Shown here: in pieces, positions 57,185-64,000 of the stretch
How the letters are laid out: every line of letters begins with the position of its first letter
Numbering within the stretch: the first letter of the stretch is position 1
Source: Mesorhizobium sp. YM1C-6-2
GTDB lineage: Bacteria; Pseudomonadota; Alphaproteobacteria; Rhizobiales; Rhizobiaceae
Assembly (NCBI RefSeq): GCF_003666685.1
Contig: NZ_RCIZ01000006.1
Coordinates: 248,001 to 312,000, forward strand
Direction: 5' to 3'
DNA length: 64,000 nucleotides
Program-made: the position numbers and the translations under genes
The notes under the pieces: generated by a model
Databases searched by the model: none
Told to the model about the DNA's origin: nothing
What the model saw: the letters and a program-made list of their open reading frames with translations, nothing else

Positions 57185-58969
57185 GTGGCGGACAAGCGCA
57201 CCTTCCTCGGCGTGAAGAGATCGGCGACCGGGCTCTGCTGGGAGCACCGGCTGACCGAGCGCCAGGAGATGATCGCGCTCACCATGGCGCAGTCGCACGG
57301 CGTGCCCGACATCGTCGCGCGGGTGCTCGCAGGCCGCGGCGTGACGGCGGAGGAGACCGAGCGGTTCCTCGACCCGACGATCAAAAACCTCCTGCCCGAT
57401 CCCGCGTCGCTGACCGACATGGAGCGTGCCGCCGCGCGCATTGCCAGGGCGATCCGCAACCGCGAGAAGGTGGCGATCTTCGGCGATTACGACGTCGATG
57501 GCGCGGCGTCCTCGGCGCTGCTCAAGCGCTTCCTCGACTTCTACGGCATCGAGTCCGAGATCTACATTCCCGATCGCATCTTCGAAGGCTACGGCCCCAA
57601 TCCGGAGGCGATGCGGGAACTGGCGAGCCGCGGCGCGAGGCTGATCGTCACCGTCGACTGCGGCACCAACAGTGCGCCCTCGATCGATGCGGCGCTGCTG
57701 GCGGGCGCCGAAGTCGTCGTGCTCGACCATCACCAGGTCGGTGGACCGCTGCCAGTGGCCGTCGCGGTGGTCAATCCCAATCGCGAGGACGATCTGTCGG
57801 GGCAGGGGCATCTCTGCGCGGCGGGCGTGGTGTTCCTCACGCTGGTGCAGACGGCGCGGCTGCTGCGCATCGAGCGGCCGGATGCGCCGCAGCCCGATCT
57901 TCTGTCGCTCCTCGATCTGGTCGCGCTGGCGACGGTCTGCGACGTGGTTCCGCTCATCGGCGTCAACCGCGCCTTCGTGGTGAAAGGGCTGATCGCCGCG
58001 CGCCAGCAGAGGAACGAGGGGCTCGCAGCTCTGGCACGCATCGCCCGGATCGGCGAACCGATCAACACGTTCCATCTCTCCTTCCTGATAGGTCCGCGCA
58101 TCAATGCCGGGGGACGCATCGGCGACGCGGCGCTCGGCAGCCGGCTGCTCGCGACCGACGATCCGGTCGAGGCAGGGCAGATCGCCGAGACGCTCGACCG
58201 GCTGAACCAGGAGCGGCAGGCGATGGAGCAGGGCATGCTTGCCGAAGCCCGCGCCGAGGCCGACGCCGAACTCGCGGGCGGCGCGGGTCCGGCGATCGTC
58301 GTCACCGCCAGCCAGAACTGGCATCCGGGCATAGTTGGCCTGCTCGCCTCGCGGCTGAAGGAGCACGCGCGGCGTCCGGCCTTCGCGATCTCGTTCAACC
58401 CGAACGGCGTCGGCACCGGTTCCGGCCGCTCGGTCAGCGGCTTCGATCTCGGCCGGCTGGTGCGCGAAGCGGCAGCACTTGGGCTGATCGTCAAGGGGGG
58501 CGGCCACGCGATGGCGGCTGGCATCACCGTCGAACGCGAGAGGCTTGGCGCGCTGCGCGCCTTCTTCGAGGAACGCGCGGCGGCCGAGGTGTTCCGGCTG
58601 CAGGACGAGGAGGTTCTCGACATCGACGCGGCGCTCGCCGCGGAAGGCGCGACGCTCAGCCTGCTCGAAACGCTGGAGAAGGCGGGGCCGTTCGGGGCGG
58701 GACACGTCCCGCCGGTCTTCGTGCTGCCGCGGCACAGGCTGGAGGATGCCCGCCTGGTCGGCACCAATCACGTACGCGTCGATCTCAGGTCCGACGGCGG
58801 CGGGCGCATCCAGGCGATCGCTTTCCGCGCGGCGGACACGGTGCTCGGCGATTTCCTCTTCGCCAATCGCGGCCAGACGGTGCACGTTGCCGGCTCGCTG
58901 TCGGGAAGCTACTGGAACGGCAACCGCAAGGTGGATTTTCGCGTCATCGACGCGGCGCTGGCGAGTTAG
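57185..58969 (+). CDS. recJ: Single-stranded-DNA-specific exonuclease RecJ
   Basis: The 594-residue 5'-3' exonuclease acts in recombination and mismatch repair. The DHH domain shows FGDYDVDGAASSALL, VTVDCGTNS, VLDHHQVGG and DLVALATVCDVVPL, giving the metal ligands. The DHHA1 domain carries GGGHAMAAGIT, and an OB-fold ends the protein. The GTG start is used; the sequence ADKRTFLGVKRSATGL is typical of the family start. It ends before a palindromic repeat. Confidence 0.95.
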   Translation: MADKRTFLGVKRSATGLCWEHRLTERQEMIALTMAQSHGVPDIVARVLAGRGVTAEETERFLDPTIKNLLPDPASLTDMERAAARIARAIRNREKVAIFGDYDVDGAASSALLKRFLDFYGIESEIYIPDRIFEGYGPNPEAMRELASRGARLIVTVDCGTNSAPSIDAALLAGAEVVVLDHHQVGGPLPVAVAVVNPNREDDLSGQGHLCAAGVVFLTLVQTARLLRIERPDAPQPDLLSLLDLVALATVCDVVPLIGVNRAFVVKGLIAARQQRNEGLAALARIARIGEPINTFHLSFLIGPRINAGGRIGDAALGSRLLATDDPVEAGQIAETLDRLNQERQAMEQGMLAEARAEADAELAGGAGPAIVVTASQNWHPGIVGLLASRLKEHARRPAFAISFNPNGVGTGSGRSVSGFDLGRLVREAAALGLIVKGGGHAMAAGITVERERLGALRAFFEERAAAEVFRLQDEEVLDIDAALAAEGATLSLLETLEKAGPFGAGHVPPVFVLPRHRLEDARLVGTNHVRVDLRSDGGGRIQAIAFRAADTVLGDFLFANRGQTVHVAGSLSGSYWNGNRKVDFRVIDAALAS

Positions 58970-58975
58970 GCCGGG

Positions 58976-59011
58976 GCATCGGATTCATCCGAAAACCGCT
59001 TCGCACGATGC
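58976..59011. repeat. Short palindromic repeat, copy with shortened right arm
   Basis: GCATCG (58976-58981) and CGATGC (59006-59011) bracket CCGAAAACCGCTTCGCA. This is the same core as the repeats at 15318 and 43873, but TTTTC is deleted from the right arm. It lies between recJ and the convergent patatin gene. Confidence 0.65.
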
Positions 59012-59013
59012 TT

Positions 59014-59985
59014 TTAGGCCAGAACCGTCTGCAGCCGCTGCAGGTCGGCGAGGTGCGCCTTGGTCGTCTCGTAGCCGATGCGGATCGCCTCGTCGGCGCG
59101 GTGAAACTCGGTCAGTCCGATATGGCCGAGTTTCGGCTGCAGCGACAGGTCCGGCGGATCGCCGGCGAGCCTGGCGCGGGAAATGCGGTCCTGGATGATG
59201 TTGAACGCCTCGACCATGACGCCGGTCAGGCCTATGCGCGCTTCCTTCGACCGAGACTCGGCATTGAAGCGGGCAGCCGGGGAGGAGTCCTGCTCGACCA
59301 TCAGCTCGCCGGCGCTGTGCTTGATGACCGCGGCGCGGCCGAAAAGGTCGTAGTGCAGGTTCACGGCGACCACCAGCGGCTGCTCGTAGGCGCGGCAGAC
59401 CGACACGGGCACCGGATTGACCAGCGCGCCGTCGACCAGAACGCGCCCGTTTGTCGCCACCGGCTCGAATACGCCGGGCAGCGCATACGAGGCGCGCATG
59501 GCGGTGATGAGCAAGCCGCTGGACAGCCAGATTTCGTGGCCGGTGCGGATTTCGGAGGCGACGCAGACGAAGGGTTTCGGCAGGTCCTCGAAGCGCGCGC
59601 CGTTCATGTGCTCGCGCAGTTTCGTGTCGAGCTTCATGCCGCCGAACAGGCCGCTGCCGCCGAAATTGAAGTCCAGCAGGCCGAAGAGGCGGCGTTTTGT
59701 CAGGCTGCGGGCGAATTCCTCGAGCGCGTCGAGCTTGCCGGCGAGATAGCAGCCGCCCACCAGTGCGCCGATCGAAGTGCCGGCGATCATCGAGACCTCG
59801 ATGCCGGCTTCGTCGAGCGCTCGGAGCACGCCGATATGCGCCCAGCCGCGGGCCGCGCCGCCGCCGAGGGCCAGCGAGATGCCGGTCTTTTTGGGAGGCA
59901 CGGGATTGGTAACACCACCTGACGATGCCGGGCCATTGGCTTCCCGGGCATCAGGCCTGCCGCGAAATGACGCCCAATCGAGCAT
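59014..59985 (-). CDS. Patatin-like phospholipase (RssA-like)
   Basis: The 323-residue protein has the oxyanion-hole motif GGGAARGWAHIGVL, nucleophile Ser in AGTSIGAL and catalytic Asp in VDGALVNPVPV, the patatin Ser-Asp dyad. The C-terminal part has no membrane segment. It is a predicted cytoplasmic or peripheral acyl hydrolase. ATG with AGGAG upstream is chosen one codon after a GTG. Confidence 0.9.
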   Translation of the reverse strand: MLDWASFRGRPDAREANGPASSGGVTNPVPPKKTGISLALGGGAARGWAHIGVLRALDEAGIEVSMIAGTSIGALVGGCYLAGKLDALEEFARSLTKRRLFGLLDFNFGGSGLFGGMKLDTKLREHMNGARFEDLPKPFVCVASEIRTGHEIWLSSGLLITAMRASYALPGVFEPVATNGRVLVDGALVNPVPVSVCRAYEQPLVVAVNLHYDLFGRAAVIKHSAGELMVEQDSSPAARFNAESRSKEARIGLTGVMVEAFNIIQDRISRARLAGDPPDLSLQPKLGHIGLTEFHRADEAIRIGYETTKAHLADLQRLQTVLA

Positions 59986-60066
59986 CACAATCTCCTGATC
60001 CGCGCCGAGTTTATCCCGACGCCGTATCGAAATGGTGAATCTGTGTGCCGGCTGTCAATGGAAGGT

Positions 60067-60525
60067 TCACGAGCTGCTTCGGTATGTCTTTTCCGCATCG
60101 AAAAGCGGCTCGCTGCCATCGGTTGCAAGAGAAACCCTGCCGTCGACCAGCCCCGCCGTCCGATAAAAACAAGAACGCCGTCCCGTGTGACAAGTTGCAT
60201 CGTGACCGGCAACTTTGACCTTCAACCATACGGCATCCTGGTCACAATCCGTGCGCAGCTCCACCACTTCCTGGAGGTTGCCCGACGTCTCGCCCTTCTT
60301 CCAGAGGCTGCTGCGCGAGCGCGACCAGTAGTGGGCGATGCCGGTATCGAGGGTGAGCGCCAGCGCCTCGGCGTTCATGTGCGCGACCATCAGCAGCATG
60401 CCGTCGCCGGCGTCGGTGACGACGGCGGTGACCAGACCGTTGGCGTCGAAGCGCGGGGAGAAGACGGAGCCTTCCTCCAGCGCCTTCTTGTCGGCCGGCG
60501 GCGCGGCGAATGTGATGGTGGTCAT
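60067..60525 (-). CDS. hisI: Phosphoribosyl-AMP cyclohydrolase
   Basis: The 152-residue enzyme of histidine biosynthesis opens the purine ring of phosphoribosyl-AMP. Motifs are [45 protein letters not shown] and a C-terminal Cys pair ([12 protein letters not shown]) that binds zinc. There is no fused HisE domain. It lies 88 bases after folE on the same strand, an arrangement common in rhizobia. Confidence 0.96.
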   Translation of the reverse strand: MTTITFAAPPADKKALEEGSVFSPRFDANGLVTAVVTDAGDGMLLMVAHMNAEALALTLDTGIAHYWSRSRSSLWKKGETSGNLQEVVELRTDCDQDAVWLKVKVAGHDATCHTGRRSCFYRTAGLVDGRVSLATDGSEPLFDAEKTYRSSS

Positions 60526-60613
60526 AGGCTAGCCCCTGCGGCCCGGGACAGGGCCGCGTTTCTGGAAAGATGTCACGTGGGCCGGAATGCCACGCCAGCG
60601 GCACCCGCCATAT

Positions 60614-61255
60614 TCAGCCGGCGACGAAGCCGCCGCGCACCATGGTCACGAAGCGCACCTGCTCTTCCGGGTTGTCCCGGAAGGTGCCGGTGAAGGTGGA
60701 GGTGAGGGTGGTCGAGCCCTGCTTGCGGATGCCGCGCATGGCCATGCACATATGCTCGGCCTCGATCATGACGGCGACGCCGCGCGGGTTGAGCACATCC
60801 TGGATGACGCCGGCGATCTGCGCAGTCATCGCCTCCTGCGTCTGCAGGCGGTGCGCGAAGATGTCGACGACGCGGGCGATCTTCGACAGGCCGACAACCT
60901 TGCCGTCAGGCAGGTAGCCTACATGCGCCTTGCCGATGATCGGCACCATGTGGTGTTCGCAATGCGAGTGGAACTTGATGTCACGGACGATGACGAGATC
61001 GTCGTAGCCGGCGACTTCCTCGAAAGTGCGGCCGAGCTCGTCGGCCGGACACATGTCATAGCCGTTGAACATCTCGCGATAGGCCTTGGCGACGCGCTTG
61101 GGCGTGTCGATCAGTCCTTCGCGAGTGGGGTCGTCGCCGGTCCAGCGCAACAGCACGCCGACGGCTGCCTCGACTTCCGCCTCGGTCGGCCGGTCGGTGA
61201 CCGGCCTGTCCATGTAGGCAGAAGGCGGCATGATCTTCTTAATGACGGCATCCAT
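60614..61255 (-). CDS. folE: GTP cyclohydrolase I
   Basis: The 213-residue enzyme is the first step of folate synthesis, converting GTP to dihydroneopterin triphosphate. It has [19 protein letters not shown] with zinc ligands Cys and His, [18 protein letters not shown], and [18 protein letters not shown] with the second Cys. Full length. It lies upstream of hisI and divergent from the IscU-like gene. Confidence 0.96.
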   Translation of the reverse strand: MDAVIKKIMPPSAYMDRPVTDRPTEAEVEAAVGVLLRWTGDDPTREGLIDTPKRVAKAYREMFNGYDMCPADELGRTFEEVAGYDDLVIVRDIKFHSHCEHHMVPIIGKAHVGYLPDGKVVGLSKIARVVDIFAHRLQTQEAMTAQIAGVIQDVLNPRGVAVMIEAEHMCMAMRGIRKQGSTTLTSTFTGTFRDNPEEQVRFVTMVRGGFVAG

Positions 61256-61469
61256 CAGGGTGTCTCCCGTAGTTCCCCTCGAGGGAGGAACGAGTTGAAC
61301 GGATCACAGCCTCCATGGGAACCGCCCATAGCTGCGAAGTCTGCTCCGTACAGGCGGTCCGCCGCCTTGTCGATTTCGGAGCGTATTCATTATATATGTG
61401 CGGAGAGTACGAAAGGAAGATGCCGGGGCGGCATCTACCGGTCGCCGGACGGCGGCGGATTGGAAAATC

Positions 61470-61916
61470 ATGATCGACGACGTCTACAACGCGAAAATTC
61501 TTGGCTTTGCTGGAAACATCGCGCGCATCGGGCGGCTCGAACAGCCGGACGCTACCGCAACGGCGCATTCCAAGCTTTGCGGCTCGACCGTCACCATCGA
61601 TCTTCGGATGCAGGACGGCATCGTCACGGACTTCGCCCATGTGGTGAAGGCCTGCGCGCTCGGGCAGGCATCGTCCTCGATCATGGCCGAGAACGTCGTC
61701 GGCGCCTCGTCCGAGGAGCTTCGCGCGGTGCGCGAGGCCATGCTGAGGATGCTCAAGGACAACGGCCAGCCGCCGGAAGGCCGCTTCGCCGACCTCAAAT
61801 ATCTGGAGCCGGTGCGCGACTACAAGGCGCGCCATGCATCGACGATGCTCACCTTCGACGCTGTCGTTGACGCCATCGGCCAGATAGAGAAGAAGCGCGA
61901 GGAGCAGGCGGCCTAG
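61470..61916 (+). CDS. IscU/SufU-like iron-sulfur scaffold protein with a His substitution
   Basis: The 148-residue IscU-fold protein has the first ligand Cys in HSKLCGSTVTIDL and the second in VVKACALGQASSSIM, matching two of the three IscU cysteines. The third position (RxxC in IscU) reads YKARHASTML, with His instead of Cys. It may hold or transfer a cluster differently from canonical scaffolds. I start at the ATG before IDDVYN; a 24-codon extension is rejected. The stop overlaps the convergent LysR gene by 4 bases. Confidence 0.85.
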   Translation: MIDDVYNAKILGFAGNIARIGRLEQPDATATAHSKLCGSTVTIDLRMQDGIVTDFAHVVKACALGQASSSIMAENVVGASSEELRAVREAMLRMLKDNGQPPEGRFADLKYLEPVRDYKARHASTMLTFDAVVDAIGQIEKKREEQAA

Positions 61917-62815
61917 AGGGCTTCCAGCTCCGCCCTGACCTCTGCGATCAGCCAGTCGGCGAAGATGCGGGCGGACGGGCTCAGCGCATCGAAATCAGGC
62001 GCGACCATCCAATAGCTGCCGAACGGCAACGTCACAGGATAGGGCTGCACGAGCGAACCCTCCCTGAGCTGGGCCGCGTTCATGAACAGGTCGCCGAGCG
62101 CGACCCCATGCCCGAGCGCCGCCGCGCGCGTGGTCAGCGTTCCGTCGGCGAAGATCGGCCCTCGTCCCGGCGTCACGCTTTCGGCGCCGGCGACCTTGAG
62201 CCAGCGCGCCCAGCCGTCGCGATTTTCCTCGTGGAGCAGCGTATGACTTACGAGATCCGCGACCGTTTCGAGCGGCGGTCCTTTTGCCAGAAGATCCGGA
62301 GAGACCACCGGCGTCGCCGGGCTGTCGAACAGATGACGCGACTGCGTTCGCGGCCACTCGCTCCGCTTTTCGCTGTGCCTTACCGCGAGGTCGGCCTCGT
62401 GCGTTCGAAACTCGGTGAGGCGCGTACTGACGTCCACCGCGACGTCTATGCCCGGATGCCGCCGGTGGAAATGGTTCAACCTGGGTATCAGCCAGGTGCC
62501 GGCAAAGAAGGGTTCGGTGCTTACCCTTACCAGCTCGTCGCGCGGCCTCGCCTGGATTTCGGTAAGCTTCCGGTCGATCGTGTCGAAGCTTTGCGTGAGG
62601 TGTCCGAGAAGGTCCTGTCCCGCTTCGGTCAAGACGACGCGCCGGTGAAGGCGTTCGAAGAGCTGTTGGCCGATTTGGGCTTCCAGTTCCCTGATCTGGC
62701 GGCTGATAGCGGCCTGCGAGACGAAAAGCTCTTCCGCAGCGCGGCTGAAGCTCAAATGCCGGCCGGCTGCTTCAAAGCTGCGCAAGGCGGTCAGGGGCAG
62801 TCGGCCGCGCTTCAT
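61913..62815 (-). CDS. LysR-family regulator, GcvA type
   Basis: The 300-residue protein has an N-terminal winged HTH (PLTALRSFEAAGRHLSFSRA, VSQAAISRQIRELEAQIG) and a periplasmic-binding-like effector domain beginning near residue 90 with VRVSTEPFFAGTWLIPRL. The GcvA-type signature is clear. The name reflects similarity only; there is no evidence that it controls the gcv operon here. A nine-residue longer start is possible. The small gene at 62913 is divergent and a likely target. Confidence 0.9.
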   Translation of the reverse strand: MKRGRLPLTALRSFEAAGRHLSFSRAAEELFVSQAAISRQIRELEAQIGQQLFERLHRRVVLTEAGQDLLGHLTQSFDTIDRKLTEIQARPRDELVRVSTEPFFAGTWLIPRLNHFHRRHPGIDVAVDVSTRLTEFRTHEADLAVRHSEKRSEWPRTQSRHLFDSPATPVVSPDLLAKGPPLETVADLVSHTLLHEENRDGWARWLKVAGAESVTPGRGPIFADGTLTTRAAALGHGVALGDLFMNAAQLREGSLVQPYPVTLPFGSYWMVAPDFDALSPSARIFADWLIAEVRAELEAL

Positions 62816-62912
62816 GGTGTCGTATAACCTCAAGTCATACAACGCCGAAATTATACTCGTTTGAAGCAGAGCGCCAGCCGCGGTCTACTCCTGTTAACCA
62901 GGAGACACGGCC

Positions 62913-63080
62913 ATGAACGACTATCTCGAAATCTTCAGCGACGTTGTCCTGCTTGCCACTTTCCAGCCGCGATACCGCGAACGATATCCGGCGGCTTCGG
63001 TTGTCAAAGAGACTGTCCGTGACTGTCCACGGGCGATCACGGCATCGGAACGGCGATTCGAGGGTCCGGTGCGTGCATGA
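62913..63080 (+). CDS. Possible small protein divergent from the LysR gene
   Basis: The 55-residue open frame begins MNDYLEIFSDVVLLATFQPRY and ends in a basic stretch with ASERRFEGPVRA. AGGAGA lies 8-13 bases upstream of the ATG, inside a small hairpin CTCCTG-TTAAC-CAGGAG. The divergent position next to a LysR regulator is the usual place for a regulated target. It is below usual length cut-offs, and coding is not proven. Confidence 0.4.
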   Translation: MNDYLEIFSDVVLLATFQPRYRERYPAASVVKETVRDCPRAITASERRFEGPVRA

Positions 63081-63113
63081 AGACGCCTCCGCACCGGATC
63101 GCCGTTGGTCGTG

Positions 63114-64000
63114 CTAGCCGGCGAGCAGATCACGAACCATCGGCATGACTTTCGTGCCGTAGAGCTCGATGCTCTTCATCATGTGCTCATGCGCCAGCGT
63201 GCCCGACGAATATTTCATGTCGAAGCGGCTGACGCCGAGCGCCTTGACGGTCTGGGCGATCTTCTTCGCCACCGTCTCGGGCGAGCCGACGTAAAGCGAG
63301 CCCATGTCGGCCTCGGCGTTGAACCGCGCAATGCTCGTCGGTCCCCAGCCGCGCTCGCCGCCGATCCTGTCATGCATCGCCTTGTAGCCTGGCCAGAGCT
63401 GCGTGCGCGCTTCCTCGTCCGTCTCGGCGATATGACCCGGCGAATGCACACCAAGCGGCAGCGCCGGCTTCTGCAACTGCTCGGCGGCGCGATGGTAGAG
63501 ATCGACGAACTGGCGAAAGCGCACCGGGTCGCCGCCGATGATGGCAAGCGTCATCGGCAGCTCGTACTGCACCGCGCGCACCACCGATTCCGGGCTGCCG
63601 CCGACGCCGATCCATGCCTTGAGCGTGCCGTTCTCGACCTGCGGATAGACGATCTGGTCCTTGAGGCCCGGATGGATCGAGCCTTTCCAGGTCACCGGGC
63701 CCTGCTTGAGCAACGCTGCGAAGAGATCGAGCTTTTCGGAAAAAAGGCGCTCGTAGTCGCTGAGCGAATAGCCGAAGAGCGGGAACGATTCGGTGAAGGA
63801 GCCGCGCCCGAGGATCACCTCGGCGCGGCCGTTGGAAATCGCGTCGATCGTCGAAAAGCGCTGGAACACGCGGATCGGGTCGTCCGAGCTAAGCACTGTG
63901 ACCGCCGAACCGAGATGGATGCGGGTCGTGCGCGAAGCGATCGCGGCCAGCACCACGTCCGGCGCGGAGACGGCGAAGTCGTCGCGATGGTGTTCGCCGA
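63114..64000 (-). CDS. LLM-class flavin-dependent oxidoreductase, partial
   Basis: At least 295 residues are present; the N-terminus lies beyond the window end. The visible start reads GEHHRDDFAVSAPDVVLAAI, continuing with TTRIHLGSAVTVLSSDDPIRV and GRAEVILGRGSFTESFPLFG. These are typical of luciferase-like monooxygenases that use FMNH2. An internal ATG near 63956 is not the true start. The C-terminal end has MKYSSGTLAHEHMMKSIELYG. The substrate is unknown. Confidence 0.88.
   Translation of the reverse strand, partial: GEHHRDDFAVSAPDVVLAAIASRTTRIHLGSAVTVLSSDDPIRVFQRFSTIDAISNGRAEVILGRGSFTESFPLFGYSLSDYERLFSEKLDLFAALLKQGPVTWKGSIHPGLKDQIVYPQVENGTLKAWIGVGGSPESVVRAVQYELPMTLAIIGGDPVRFRQFVDLYHRAAEQLQKPALPLGVHSPGHIAETDEEARTQLWPGYKAMHDRIGGERGWGPTSIARFNAEADMGSLYVGSPETVAKKIAQTVKALGVSRFDMKYSSGTLAHEHMMKSIELYGTKVMPMVRDLLAG

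Overview
The window is GC-rich chromosomal DNA from an alphaproteobacterium. Gene content points to Hyphomicrobiales, most likely the Phyllobacteriaceae (Mesorhizobium-like). The pointers are a Tad/Cpa pilus operon of rhizobial type, a DUF982 gene, fused SecDF, TrmFO, class I PHA synthase, a 46-residue DUF1127 protein followed by CUCCUCCC-loop (cuckoo/CcsR-type) hairpins, and short palindromic repeats with the core GAAAACCGCTTCGCAC. The assignment is inferred from family knowledge, not from a search. I found no transposase, integrase, phage gene or CRISPR array, so this looks like core chromosome with a few small accessory patches.

Layout. 0-7.7 kb: the end of a CitE-type CoA lyase with a MaoC hydratase, a DUF2336 protein, an EamA transporter, an alpha/beta hydrolase, a ProC-like reductase, topoisomerase IV subunit B (parE) and a DUF1275 membrane protein. 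7.9-15.9 kb: cpaB-cpaC-small lipoprotein-cpaE-cpaF-tadB-tadC, then tadD after a palindromic repeat; no pilin, prepilin peptidase, TadE/G or full-length CpaD is present. 15.9-19.1 kb: a HAD phosphatase fused to a HerA-like ATPase, and a membrane diguanylate cyclase. 19.1-23.7 kb: the glycine cleavage operon gcvTHP behind a tandem glycine riboswitch. 23.7-28.4 kb: an Xre-type regulator, small membrane and envelope proteins, glutathione-dependent formaldehyde dehydrogenase and a YbaY-META protein. 28.5-36.4 kb: an acyl-CoA carboxylase alpha chain and a HAD phosphatase, a DUF815 ATPase, then yajC-secDF followed by homologues of the complex I assembly factors NDUFAF3 and NDUFAF6.

36.4-46.3 kb: trmFO, a secreted orphan, the DUF1127 gene with its six-hairpin RNA array, DUF2157/GDYXXLXY membrane proteins, NUDIX, DUF982, map, radC and tig. 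46.6-50.1 kb: a patch of small genes (PNPOx-like, SpoIIAA-like, several tiny secreted proteins, a candidate small RNA) lying between tRNA-Leu(UAG) and tRNA-Glu(UUC). 50.3-64 kb: an M15-type peptidase, phaC, an aminotransferase next to homoserine dehydrogenase, recJ, a patatin-like lipase, hisI and folE, an IscU-like scaffold, a GcvA-type LysR regulator and a partial LLM flavin oxidoreductase.

The most interesting locus is 38.58-39.13 kb. On the minus strand a DUF1127 gene is followed by two tandem units of three stem-loops. Every stem-loop exposes the anti-Shine-Dalgarno motif CUCCUCCC, and the last ends in a U-run terminator. This matches the architecture of CcsR/cuckoo small RNAs co-transcribed with a DUF1127 RNA-binding protein in Rhodobacter. 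Other points of interest are the HAD-ATPase fusion, the SecDF/NDUFAF3/NDUFAF6-like cluster, an IscU-like protein with its third ligand changed from Cys to His, and a candidate sRNA near 47.9 kb.
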